Shown in pieces: positions 38,741 through 53,500 of a stretch of DNA of 64,000 nt. The notes beneath the pieces were generated by a model that saw only the letters and a program-made list of their open reading frames with translations, was not told the origin of the DNA and made no database searches. Numbering within the stretch: the stretch's first letter is position 1; every line of letters begins with the position of its first letter. The position numbers and the translations under genes were made by a program. Source of the DNA: Elysia crispata. Taxonomy: Eukaryota > Mollusca > Gastropoda > Plakobranchidae. Location of the stretch: assembly GCA_033675545.1 (NCBI GenBank), contig JAWDGP010000454.1, positions 30,001-94,000 of the forward strand, given 5' to 3'.

Positions 38741-39886
38741 TCAATGTCTTTTTGTTTACGTTTTTGCAAGTTATGTATTTATTTATTCTGCTGATATTGC
38801 ATTCTGGCACCATGAAAAATTCTTCAAGAAAAGTCAGATACCCTTCTAGAGACTGAGATGCTTTCCATTGTACGTAGGACAATAAGAACAATCTAAGATA
38901 TCAGATGCTAGATCTAGATTTTGTTCTTCTCAATGAAAGCATCTGCTCTGGAAATAATTTACTAGCCTAGGTTTAGTCAAAGGGCATGCTTCGCGTTTTC
39001 GAAACAAATTTCAACCGTTTCGGATGTGTTTACGACACATAACTTAGATCGAAATTATGAAGATCATTGTTTAACATCTGCTGATAAGTAATTAATCTCT
39101 TTATGTAAATATTTTTTGATACAAATACAACTGACAAGCTTGAAATGGCTTTTTTTTTTCAAATCAAAGTTTGATTAGAGCTAAGACGTCAGTGCGTTAT
39201 AATTTTGCAATAATATACCGTTATCAACTAATTAGTTATTAATTTTGTTCTTTATAGATTATTTTTTTTATTTATGTTTTGCTACATCGAAGTTATGGAA
39301 GAGAATCTAGTAGTTAAATCTATGTGTAGATTATTTCACCTACATTTAACCTATATCAGAGAAGCTTGTAGTGCTTTCTTCTTTCAGTTTTTTTTTTTAT
39401 TTAAGCCACAATAAACCATGAAATTTAACACATTTTTTTTATACAATAGTTTATTTCAACTTTATTCGACGAAAGAGACCGCAGTGAAGCCTCTTCTCTC
39501 ACACACTTGCCTATGACTTGCATGAGGATTCAATTTGTTTCCACAAAAAAAAAAAAAAGAAAAAGAAAAAATGCTACAAAATAGTTAACCAAAATTGTCA
39601 CCTTCTTTTCTTTCTTTTTTTTTTTTTTTGTGGAAACAAAGCCGTGAGTCACCAGCTCTAGCTACATTGCTTATGGAGATTACACCACTGTGGTTGAAAA
39701 AACAAACAAACATCGAAACATTTTAATAAATATGAACATTATAGAGTTTGTAAGTATTAGAAAACTTGTCTCTAAAATTATTTTGAGTATTATTTGAACA
39801 TTTTATAGTTTGGTTCATCTGGTTCATAAGGAAAATCACATAATGTACAAATACAAAAGTTTGATACATTATTTATTACAGTTGAG
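37331..39886. other. Intergenic; (AT)n at 38690-38736; fold-back near 39532-39641
   Basis: No gene is supported. An AT run lies at about 38690-38736. TTTGTTTCCACAAAAAAA at about 39534 and its complement near 39625-39641 form an inverted pair with poly-A/poly-T arms about 70 bp apart. Confidence 0.5.
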
Positions 39887-40862
39887 AATTAGAGTAAATA
39901 CGATTCGTACAGTTGAGAGTTACAGTAAATACGATTCATACAGTTGATAATTACAGTAAATACGATTCACACAGTTGAAAATTACAGTAAATACGATTCA
40001 TACAGTTGAGAATTACAGTAAATACGATTCATACAGTTGAGAATTACAGTAAATACGATTCATACAGTTGAGAATTACAGTAAATAAGATTCATACAGTT
40101 GAGAATTACAGTAAATACAATTCATACAGTTGAGAATTAGAGTAAATACGATTCATACAGTTGAGAATTACAGTAAATACGATTCATACAGTTGAGAATT
40201 ACAGTAAATACAATTCATACAGTTGAGAATTACAGTAAATACGATTCATGCAGTTGAGAATTACAGTAAATACGATTCATACAGTTGAGAATTACAGTAA
40301 ATACAATTCATACAGTTGAGAATTACAGTAAATACGATTCATACAGTTGAGAATTACAGTAAATACGATTCATACAGTTGAGAATTACAGTAAATACAAT
40401 TCATACAGTTGAGAATTACAGTAAATACGATTCATACAGTTGAGAATTACAGTAAATACGATTCATACGGTTGAGAGTTACAGTAAATGCGATTCATACA
40501 GTTGAGAATTAGAGTAAATACGATTCACACAGTTGAGAGTTACAGTAAATGCGATTCATACAGTTGAGAATTACAGTAAATACGATTCATACAGTTGAGA
40601 ATTACAGTAAATACGATTCATACAGTTGAGAATTACAGTAAATGCGATTCATACAGTTGAGAATTACAGTAAATACGATTCATACAGTTGAGAATTACAG
40701 TAAATACGATTCATACAGTTGAGAATTACAGTAAATACGATTCATACGGTTGAGAATTACAGTAAATACGATTCATACAGTTGAGAATTACAGTAAATAC
40801 GATTCATACGGTTGAGAATTACAGTAAATACGATTCATACAGTTGAGAATTACAGTAAATAC
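39887..40862. repeat. Minisatellite, 31-bp unit, about 31 copies
   Basis: Units contain CATACAGTTGAGAATTACAG and TAAATACGATT. Variant positions include ACGATT/ACAATT, AATTACAG/AATTAGAG and ACAG/ACGG. Copies run head to tail with almost no length change. Confidence 0.95.
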
Positions 40863-41767
40863 GACAAAATAATGAGAATTGCGAGCTTTATTGAAATTGG
40901 GCAACAAGCACCAAGTGACCTAATAAACGATACGCCATCCAAACAGGAGAAGCTTTTTTGTTTTGTTTTTTCGAGAAAAAAAAGTAAATCAAGTTTATGT
41001 AATTCTTACTCTGTTCTTAATTTTTCATTGTTTTAATAGCCATCTTCGAAAAGGCAAAATACTAGTTTATTTCGAAAAAAATTATCCTTTGACTATGGGA
41101 AATCATCTAACTCTGTAGATTCCGAATCTATTTTAAGATTCCGCAAAAAGCCTTAAGATCTGCGCTGCGGGAATTCATAGGTTTGCTCTTATTTCAACCT
41201 TAATTATAATGAATTTTTGTAAAAAAGGATAAATTGATTTGGATTTTGGAAAATTAGATAACTATTCTAATATTTAACTCGCTGGTGCTTGTCGAAAAAG
41301 ATTGTGTGTTGTTTTCCGTGTGATTGTTAAAGAAATCAAACAAATCTTTAAAGCAATCGGCTTTTTGGTCATGAATGTTTTCCTAACCCAAAGATAAGTT
41401 GGAATGTGATATCTGAAGGTTTAATGTCATGAAATTACATCCGTTAAACTCTGTCTACACAGCAACCAGAAGAAGCCGGCGAACTTCATTTCATACTTTT
41501 TCCTATTATATTTCTTGACGTTTTGCTTTCAAATGGAAGAGATTTATTATTTAATTTTTGTACTTGTATTCGCACGCCTTTGGAATAAAATTTGATGTAT
41601 TTAATGTAGAATAGTTTATGACTATTTATGAAACAACATTTAGTTAAGATTTTACAACACTCTAAGTTAGTTTATTTTTTTGCCAGAGTTTCGGAAAGAC
41701 CCTGAATGCCTTCTAAAGAAGGTGCAATAATCGGTTGTTTTTTCTTTCTTCTTTTTCTCTGCGAAAG
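40863..41767. other. Intergenic / 3' flank of the peptide gene; dispersed repeat at about 41095-41275
   Basis: No gene is seen. The segment at 41095-41275 is the partner of the one at 8205-8440. TTTATT at 41671-41676 gives AATAAA on the minus strand, about 95 nt after the stop of the peptide gene. Confidence 0.5.
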
Positions 41768-42813
41768 TTATGCTCTGATTTGTTCCTGGACCATTAACGT
41801 CAGAGCAAAGCTTAAATATAATGGGTGCGCAGAGCTAGGGTTAAGATAAACTAGAAATCTCACCTCGGTTACCGACAAGCACCTGCATTCAATTTTAGTG
41901 TGTGTCCCATGCCATCTGTAATAAGCTACACGCTTTACCGAAGGATAGGTCGGCAGTTCACAGCAATACTGCACGCCGTGCGCACTCCAGACATATTTAC
42001 CGTGACAGTTGTTTTGTATGCAGCCTACACGAAGAGAAATCAAAATTAATATTTCAACTAAAAATGTAGAACAATTTTTGTAACTAATATGCTTAAAATA
42101 TGTTAAAAAAAAGTACTTTAGTTGCTAGATTAAAGAACAAAGAAGGAGAACAGAAGACGAAGGAAAATATGAAGAAGTAAAAAGAAAAGATAGAAAGAGG
42201 GAGGGGGAGGAAGAAAAAGAGAAATAGAGGTATGAGGACGAGGAAGATAAAAAGAATGATATTTTAGAAGGAGAAAGAGGGAAATAAGTTAGTGCATGAA
42301 CATAAGCAGAAAACGTGAGAGGAATAAATGTAGATGAAAAAATGGGGGGAGGGGTGAAGAAAGAAAGATGAGCAAGGCAGGAAATCTTGGAAATGTGGAG
42401 GAGGAAAAAACATGAAAGAGGGGGAAGCGCGTATTCAAGACAAACAAAAAGAAAACATCTGCAGAAAGATCAACCTGAGAAATTAAAAGAACAGGACGAG
42501 CCATGCCATGGTGGAGGTGTATGATACACGGAAGGAGACAAAGTTAGAGAATGGGGGGGACTGGGGGCGAAAATGAAAGGTCGATGGCACAAGAAGGACA
42601 AGAGAGAAAGATAGTAGATAAAGGAGGAGTGGTAAGAGAATGACGCTGAGATCGGATGAAAAGAGGAAGACAGTGTGGAGCAGGTGGACAAGGAGAGGCA
42701 GGAGAAAACAGAATGAGTAAATGGTCTAAGAGGTAAGAACTAGGCTATTTACCACTGACTTCTCCAACGGCGATGATCACCAGAGTTAAGCAGATTGCCA
42801 CGAAAAGCTTCAT
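41768..42813 (-). CDS. Small secreted six-cysteine peptide, two exons, family unknown
   Basis: Exon 1 is 42813-42753 and exon 2 is 42024-41768. They join G|GC in frame to give 105 residues. Residues 1-21 (MKLFVAICLTLVIIAVGEVSG) are a typical signal peptide with a hydrophobic core. The mature part has spacing C-x4-C-x13-CC-x24-C-x-C followed by a cysteine-free tail of about 30 residues. A minus-strand TATTTAAA at 42953-42960 lies 140 nt upstream of the ATG. A longer frame starting upstream would begin beyond that TATA-like box, so I take the ATG at 42813. AATAAA at 41676-41671 supports the terminal exon. An alternative donor (GAG|GTGAGA, exon end at 41864) could remove the tail if another exon exists. 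The spacing does not match any defensin, macin or big-defensin pattern I know. A role as a host-defence, signalling or other secreted peptide is open. Confidence 0.72.
42025..42752. other. Intron of the secreted peptide gene; purine-rich stretch
   Basis: Between about 42130 and 42720 the plus strand is almost all A and G (AAGAAGG/GGAGG-like), so the transcript carries a long polypyrimidine-rich intron. No conserved frame is seen. Confidence 0.6.
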
Positions 42814-42835
42814 CGTAGTCCTCGGCGTACGGTGC

Positions 42836-42906
42836 TCTGATGGGCTGGGGTGTTTGTTGTCGCTCACTTGGTCTGATGGGCTGGGGTGTTTTGTTGTCGC
42901 TGACGT
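42836..42906. repeat. Two-copy tandem duplication, 36 bp, in the 5' leader of the peptide gene
   Basis: TCTGATGGGCTGGGGTGTTT followed by GTTGTCGCT occurs twice in direct succession, with one inserted T and a few differences at the far end. Confidence 0.8.
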
Positions 42907-42952
42907 GTTGTGCCTCGTAAATATGAAGTGAGGATCGCTGGAATCTTTGCCA

Positions 42953-42960
42953 TTTAAATA
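42953..42960 (-). promoter_or_regulatory. TATA-like box of the secreted peptide gene
   Basis: TATTTAAA on the minus strand would place transcription start near 42925-42930, giving a 5' leader of roughly 110 nt. That leader contains a 36-bp tandem duplication (42836-42871 and 42872-42906). Confidence 0.5.
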
Positions 42961-42987
42961 GCTTTTGTCGCAATTAACTTCAATCAT

Positions 42988-44559
<1,572 letters not shown>

Positions 44560-44574
44560 TGTAGTGTTAAAATG

Positions 44575-47500
44575 CTGTTGAGTGTTAAGTACACGACAGT
44601 AATGTTACAATAATGCTGATCATCGACTGCAAGTCTTAGATGTTTATGCTGAGCTTCAAGAACAACAAAATCGTTTTTATGCTTAGCGTCAAGTACAACA
44701 CACAGGTTTTTAATCCTGAGCTAATGTTTAATATTGAGCGTCAAGTACAGGACATTGGTGTTTAATGTTGCTCGTCAAGGACATAGCACTAGTGTTTAAA
44801 TCTGAGCGCCAAGTACAAGGCATTGGTGTTTTATCCTGAGTGTCAACTCCAAGACACTAGTGTTTAATAGTGAGCGTCAACTACAAGACACTAGTGTTTA
44901 ATAGTGAGCGTCAACTACAAGACACTAGTGTTTAATACTGAGCGTCAACTACAAGACACCAGTGTTTAATACTGAGCGTCAACTACAAGACACTAGTGTT
45001 TAATACTGAGCGTCAACTACAAGACACCAGTGTTTAATCCTGAGCGTCAACTACAAGACACCAGTGTTTAATCCTGAGCGTCAACTACAAGACACCAGTG
45101 TTTAATACTGAGCGTCAACTACAAGACACCAGTGTTTAATAGTGAGCGTCAACTACAAGACACCAGTGTTTAATACTGAGCGTCAACTACAAGACACCAG
45201 TGTTTAATAGTGAGCGTCAACTACAAGACACCAGTGTTTAATACTGAGCGTCAACTACAAGACACCAGTGTTTAATCGTGAGCGTCAACTACAAGACACC
45301 AGTGTTTAATAGTAAGCGTCAACTACAAGACACTAGTGTTTAATAGTGAGCGTCAACTACAAGACACCAGTGTTTAATAGTGAGCGTCAACTACAAGACA
45401 CTAGTGTTTAATAGTGAGCGTCAACTACAAGACACCAGTGTTTAATAGTGAGCGTCAACTACAAGACACTAGTGTTTAATAGTGAGCGTCAACTACAAGA
45501 CACCAGTGTTTAATAGTAAGCGTCAACTACAAGACACTAGTGTTTAATACTGAGCGTCAACTACAAGACACCAGTGTTTAATCGTGAGCGTCAACTACAA
45601 GACACCAGTGTTTAATAGTGAGCGTCAACTACAAGACACCAGTGTTTAATACTGAGCGTCAACTACAAGACACTAGTGTTTAATACTGAGCGTCAACTAC
45701 AAGACACCAGTGTTTAATCGTGAGCGTCAACTACAAGACACCAGTGTTTAATAGTGAGCGTCAACTACAAGACACCAGTGTTTAATACTGAGCGTCAACT
45801 ACAAGACACTAGTGTTTAATACTGAGCGTCAACTACAAGACACCAGTGTTTAATAGTGAGCGTCAACTACAAGACACTAGTGTTTAATAGTGAGCGTCAA
45901 CTACAAGACACTAGTGTTTAATAGTGAGCGTCAACTACAAGACACTAGTGTTTAATAGTGAGCGTCAACTACAAGACACTAGTGTTTAATAGTGAGCGTC
46001 AACTACAAGACACTAGTGTTTAATAGTGAGCGTCAACTACAAGACACTAGTGTTTAATAGTGAGCGTCAACTACAAGACACTAGTGTTTAATAGTGAGCG
46101 TCAACTACAAGACACTAGTGTTTAATAGTGAGCGTCAACTACAAGACACTAGTGTTTAATACTGAGCGTCAACTACAAGACACTAGTGTTTAATAGTGAG
46201 CGTCAACTACAAGACACTAGTGTTTAATACTGAGCGTCAACTACAAGACACTAGTGTTTAATAGTGAGCGTCAACTACAAGACACTAGTGTTTAATAGTG
46301 AGCGTCAACTACAAGACACTAGTGTTTAATCCTGAGCGTCAACTACAAGACACTAGTGTTTAATAGTGAGCGTCAACTACAAGACACTAGTGTTTAATCC
46401 TGAGCGTCAACTACAAGACACTAGTGTTTAATAGTGAGCGTCAACTACAAGACACTAGTGTTTAATAGTGAGCGTCAACTACAAGACACTAGTGTTTAAT
46501 ACTGAGCGTCAACTACAAGACACTAGTGTTTAATAGTGAGCGTCAACTACAAGACACTAGTGTTTAATAGTGAGCGTCAACTACAAGACACTAGTGTTTA
46601 ATAGTGAGCGTCAACTACAAGACACTAGTGTTTAATAGTGAGCGTCAACTACAAGACACTAGTGTTTAATAGTGAGCGTCAACTACAAGACACTAGTGTT
46701 TAATAGTGAGCGTCAACTACAAGACACTAGTGTTTAATAGTGAGCGTCAACTACAAGACACTAGTGTTTAATAGTGAGCGTCAACTACAAGACACTAGTG
46801 TTTAATAGTGAGCGTCAACTACAAGACACTAGTGTTTAATAGTGAGCGTCAACTACAAGACACTAGTGTTTAATAGTGAGCGTCAACTACAAGACACTAG
46901 TGTTTAATAGTGAGCGTCAACTACAAGACACTAGTGTTTAATAGTGAGCGTCAACTACAAGACACTAGTGTTTAATAGTGAGCGTCAACTACAAGACACT
47001 AGTGTTTAATACTGAGCGTCAACTACAAGACACTAGTGTTTAATAGTGAGCGTCAACTACAAGACACTAGTGTTTAATCCTGAGCGTCAACTACAAGACA
47101 CTAGTGTTTAATCGTGAGCGTCAACTACAAGACACTAGTGTTTAATCGTGAGCGTCAACTACAAGACACTAGTGTTTAATAGTGAGCGTCAACTACAAGA
47201 CACTAGTGTTTAATAGTGAGCGTCAACTACAAGACACTAGTGTTTAATACTGAGCGTCAACTACAAGACACTAGTGTTTAATAGTGAGCGTCAACTACAA
47301 GACACCAGTGTTTAATACTGAGCGTCAACTACAAGACACTAGTGTTTAATCGTGAGCGTCAACTACAAGACACTAGTGTTTAATAGTGAGCGTCAACTAC
47401 AAGACACCAGTGTTTAATACTGAGCGTCAACTACAAGACACTAGTGTTTAATAGTGAGCGTCAACTACAAGACACTAGTGTTTAATAGTGAGCGTCAACT

Positions 47501-50500
47501 ACAAGACACTAGTGTTTAATACTGAGCGTCAACTACAAGACACTAGTGTTTAATAGTGAGCGTCAACTACAAGACACTAGTGTTTAATAGTGAGCGTCAA
47601 CTACAAGACACTAGTGTTTAATAGTGAGCGTCAACTACAAGACACTAGTGTTTAATAGTAAGCGTCAACTACAAGACACTAGTGTTTAATAGTGAGCGTC
47701 AACTACAAGACACTAGTGTTTAATAGTGAGCGTCAACTACAAGACACTAGTGTTTAATAGTGAGCGTCAACTACAAGACACTAGTGTTTAATAGTGAGCG
47801 TCAACTACAAGACACTAGTGTTTAATAGTGAGCGTCAACTACAAGACACCAGTGTTTAATACTGAGCGTCAACTACAAGACACTAGTGTTTAATAGTGAG
47901 CGTCAACTACAAGACACCAGTGTTTAATAGTGAGCGTCAACTACAAGACACCAGTGTTTAATACTGAGCGTCAACTACAAGACACTAGTGTTTAATAGTG
48001 AGCGTCAACTACAAGACACTAGTGTTTAATAGTGAGCGTCAACTACAAGACACTAGTGTTTAATAGTGAGCGTCAACTACAAGACACTAGTGTTTAATAG
48101 TGAGCGTCAACTACAAGACACTAGTGTTTAATAGTGAGCGTCAACTACAAGACACTAGTGTTTAATAGTGAGCGTCAACTACAAGACACTAGTGTTTAAT
48201 AGTGAGCGTCAACTACAAGACACTAGTGTTTAATAGTGAGCGTCAACTACAAGACACTAGTGTTTAATACTGAGCGTCAACTACAAGACACTAGTGTTTA
48301 ATAGTGAGCGTCAACTACAAGACACTAGTGTTTAATAGTGAGCGTCAACTACAAGACACCAGTGTTTAATACTGAGCGTCAACTACAAGACACTAGTGTT
48401 TAATAGTGAGCGTCAACTACAAGACACTAGTGTTTAATAGTGAGCGTCAACTACAAGACACCAGTGTTTAATACTGAGCGTCAACTACAAGACACCAGTG
48501 TTTAATAGTGAGCGTCAACTACAAGACACTAGTGTTTAATACTGAGCGTCAACTACAAGACACCAGTGTTTAATACTGAGCGTCAACTACAAGACACTAG
48601 TGTTTAATAGTGAGCGTCAACTACAAGACACCAGTGTTTAATTGTGAGCGTCAACTACAAGACACCAGTGTTTAATACTGAGCGTCAACTACAAGACACT
48701 AGTGTTTAATAGTGAGCGTCAACTACAAGACACTAGTGTTTAATACTGAGCGTCAACTACAAGACACTAGTGTTTAATAGTGAGCGTCAACTACAAGACA
48801 CTAGTGTTTAATACTGAGCGTCAACTACAAGACACTAGTGTTTAATAGTGAGCGTCAACTACAAGACACCAGTGTTTAATACTGAGCGTCAACTACAAGA
48901 CACTAGTGTTTAATCGTGAGCGTCAACTACAAGACACTAGTGTTTAATCGTGAGCGTCAACTACAAGACACCAGTGTTTAATACTGAGCGTCAACTACAA
49001 GACACCAGTGTTTAATAGTGAGCGTCAACTACAAGACACTAGTGTTTAATACTGAGCGTCAACTACAAGACACCAGTGTTTAATACTGAGCGTCAACTAC
49101 AAGACACCAGTGTTTAATACTGAGCGTCAACTACAAGACACTAGTGTTTAATCGTGAGCGTCAACTACAAGACACCAGTGTTTAATACTGAGCGTCAACT
49201 ACAAGACACTAGTGTTTAATACTGAGCGTCAACTACAAGACACTAGTGTTTAATAGTGAGCGTCAACTACAAGACACCAGTGTTTAATAGTGAGCGTCAA
49301 CTACAAGACACTAGTGTTTAATAGTGAGCGTCAACTACAAGACACTAGTGTTTAATAGTGAGCGTCAACTACAAGACACTAGTGTTTAATAGTGAGCGTC
49401 AACTACAAGACACTAGTGTTTAATAGTGAGCGTCAACTACAAGACACTAGTGTTTAATAGTGAGCGTCAACTACAAGACACTAGTGTTTAATAGTGAGCG
49501 TCAACTACAAGACACTAGTGTTTAATAGTGAGCGTCAACTACAAGACACTAGTGTTTAATAGTGAGCGTCAACTACAAGACACTAGTGTTTAATAGTGAG
49601 CGTCAACTACAAGACACTAGTGTTTAATACTGAGCGTCAACTACAAGACACTAGTGTTTAATAGTGAGCGTCAACTACAAGACACTAGTGTTTAATAGTG
49701 AGCGTCAACTACAAGACACTAGTGTTTAATAGTGAGCGTCAACTACAAGACACTAGTGTTTAATAGTGAGCGTCAACTACAAGACACTAGTGTTTAATAG
49801 TGAGCGTCAACTACAAGACACTAGTGTTTAATAGTGAGCGTCAACTACAAGACACTAGTGTTTAATAGTGAGCGTCAACTACAAGACACTAGTGTTTAAT
49901 AGTGAGCGTCAACTACAAGACACTAGTGTTTAATAGTGAGCGTCAACTACAAGACACTAGTGTTTAATAGTGAGCGTCAACTACAAGACACTAGTGTTTA
50001 ATAGTGAGCGTCAACTACAAGACACTAGTGTTTAATCCTGAGCGTCAACTACAAGACACTAGTGTTTAATAGTGAGCGTCAACTACAAGACACTAGTGTT
50101 TAATAGTGAGCGTCAACTACAAGACACTAGTGTTTAATAGTGAGCGTCAACTACAAGACACTAGTGTTTAATAGTGAGCGTCAACTACAAGACACTAGTG
50201 TTTAATAGTGAGCGTCAACTACAAGACACTAGTGTTTAATAGTGAGCGTCAACTACAAGACACTAGTGTTTAATAGTGAGCGTCAACTACAAGACACTAG
50301 TGTTTAATAGTGAGCGTCAACTACAAGACACTAGTGTTTAATAGTGAGCGTCAACTACAAGACACTAGTGTTTAATAGTGAGCGTCAACTACAAGACACT
50401 AGTGTTTAATAGTGAGCGTCAACTACAAGACACTAGTGTTTAATAGTGAGCGTCAACTACAAGACACTAGTGTTTAATAGTGAGCGTCAACTACAAGACA

Positions 50501-53500
50501 CTAGTGTTTAATCCTGAGCGTCAACTACAAGACACTAGTGTTTAATAGTGAGCGTCAACTACAAGACACTAGTGTTTAATCCTGAGCGTCAACTACAAGA
50601 CACTAGTGTTTAATAGTGAGCGTCAACTACAAGACACTAGTGTTTAATCCTGAGCGTCAACTACAAGACACTAGTGTTTAATAGTGAGCGTCAACTACAA
50701 GACACTAGTGTTTAATACTGAGCGTCAACTACAAGACACTAGTGTTTAATAGTGAGCGTCAACTACAAGACACTAGTGTTTAATCCTGAGCGTCAACTAC
50801 AAGACACTAGTGTTTAATAGTGAGCGTCAACTACAAGACACTAGTGTTTAATCCTGAGCGTCAACTACAAGACACTAGTGTTTAATAGTGAGCGTCAACT
50901 ACAAGACACTAGTGTTTAATAGTGAGCGTCAACTACAAGACACTAGTGTTTAATAGTGAGCGTCAACTACAAGACACTAGTGTTTAATAGTGAGCGTCAA
51001 CTACAAGACACTAGTGTTTAATAGTGAGCGTCAACTACAAGACACTAGTGTTTAATAGTGAGCGTCAACTACAAGACACTAGTGTTTAATAGTGAGCGTC
51101 AACTACAAGACACTAGTGTTTAATAGTGAGCGTCAACTACAAGACACTAGTGTTTAATAGTGAGCGTCAACTACAAGACACTAGTGTTTAATAGTGAGCG
51201 TCAACTACAAGACACTAGTGTTTAATAGTGAGCGTCAACTACAAGACACTAGTGTTTAATAGTGAGCGTCAACTACAAGACACTAGTGTTTAATAGTGAG
51301 CGTCAACTACAAGACACTAGTGTTTAATAGTGAGCGTCAACTACAAGACACTAGTGTTTAATAGTGAGCGTCAACTACAAGACACTAGTGTTTAATAGTG
51401 AGCGTCAACTACAAGACACTAGTGTTTAATCCTGAGCGTCAACTACAAGACACTAGTGTTTAATCCTGAGCGTCAACTACAAGACACTAGTGTTTAATAG
51501 TGAGCGTCAACTACAAGACACTAGTGTTTAATAGTGAGCGTCAACTACAAGACACTAGTGTTTAATAGTGAGCGTCAACTACAAGACACTAGTGTTTAAT
51601 AGTGAGCGTCAACTACAAGACACTAGTGTTTAATAGTGAGCGTCAACTACAAGACACTAGTGTTTAATAGTGAGCGTCAACTACAAGACACTAGTGTTTA
51701 ATCCTGAGCGTCAACTACAAGACACTAGTGTTTAATAGTGAGCGTCAACTACAAGACACTAGTGTTTAATAGTGAGCGTCAACTACAAGACACTAGTGTT
51801 TAATAGTGAGCGTCAACTACAAGACACTAGTGTTTAATAGTGAGCGTCAACTACAAGACACTAGTGTTTAATAGTGAGCGTCAACTACAAGACACTAGTG
51901 TTTAATAGTGAGCGTCAACTACAAGACACTAGTGTTTAATAGTGAGCGTCAACTACAAGACACTAGTGTTTAATAGTGAGCGTCAACTACAAGACACTAG
52001 TGTTTAATAGTGAGCGTCAACTACAAGACACTAGTGTTTAATAGTGAGCGTCAACTACAAGACACTAGTGTTTAATAGTGAGCGTCAACTACAAGACACT
52101 AGTGTTTAATAGTGAGCGTCAACTACAAGACACTAGTGTTTAATAGTGAGCGTCAACTACAAGACACTAGTGTTTAATCCTGAGCGTCAACTACAAGACA
52201 CTAGTGTTTAATAGTGAGCGTCAACTACAAGACACTAGTGTTTAATCCTGAGCGTCAACTACAAGACACTAGTGTTTAATAGTGAGCGTCAACTACAAGA
52301 CACTAGTGTTTAATAGTGAGCGTCAACTACAAGACACTAGTGTTTAATAGTGAGCGTCAACTACAAGACACTAGTGTTTAATAGTGAGCGTCAACTACAA
52401 GACACTAGTGTTTAATAGTGAGCGTCAACTACAAGACACTAGTGTTTAATAGTGAGCGTCAACTACAAGACACTAGTGTTTAATAGTGAGCGTCAACTAC
52501 AAGACACTAGTGTTTAATAGTGAGCGTCAACTACAAGACACTAGTGTTTAATAGTGAGCGTCAACTACAAGACACTAGTGTTTAATCCTGAGCGTCAACT
52601 ACAAGACACTAGTGTTTAATAGTGAGCGTCAACTACAAGACACTAGTGTTTAATAGTGAGCGTCAACTACAAGACACTAGTGTTTAATAGTGAGCGTCAA
52701 CTACAAGACACTAGTGTTTAATCCTGAGCGTCAACTACAAGACACTAGTGTTTAATAGTGAGCGTCAACTACAAGACACTAGTGTTTAATCCTGAGCGTC
52801 AACTACAAGACACTAGTGTTTAATAGTGAGCGTCAACTACAAGACACTAGTGTTTAATACTGAGCGTCAACTACAAGACACTAGTGTTTAATAGTGAGCG
52901 TCAACTACAAGACACTAGTGTTTAATAGTGAGCGTCAACTACAAGACACTAGTGTTTAATAGTGAGCGTCAACTACAAGACACTAGTGTTTAATAGTGAG
53001 CGTCAACTACAAGACACTAGTGTTTAATAGTGAGCGTCAACTACAAGACACTAGTGTTTAATAGTGAGCGTCAACTACAAGACACTAGTGTTTAATCCTG
53101 AGCGTCAACTACAAGACACTAGTGTTTAATAGTGAGCGTCAACTACAAGACACTAGTGTTTAATCCTGAGCGTCAACTACAAGACACTAGTGTTTAATAG
53201 TGAGCGTCAACTACAAGACACTAGTGTTTAATAGTGAGCGTCAACTACAAGACACTAGTGTTTAATAGTGAGCGTCAACTACAAGACACTAGTGTTTAAT
53301 AGTGAGCGTCAACTACAAGACACTAGTGTTTAATATTAAGCGTCAACTACAAGACACTAGTGTTTAATCCTGAGCGTCAACTACAAGACACTAGTGTTTA
53401 TTAGTGAGCGTCAGCTACAAGACACTAGTGTTTAATAGTGAGCGTCAACTACAAGACACTAGTGTTGAATCCTGAGCGACAACTAACAGACACTAGTAAG

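Noticed and set aside
42814-42987. Upstream in-frame start extending the secreted peptide by 58 residues
   Set aside because: It would begin upstream of the TATA-like box and would bury the signal peptide internally. It also translates the leader duplication.
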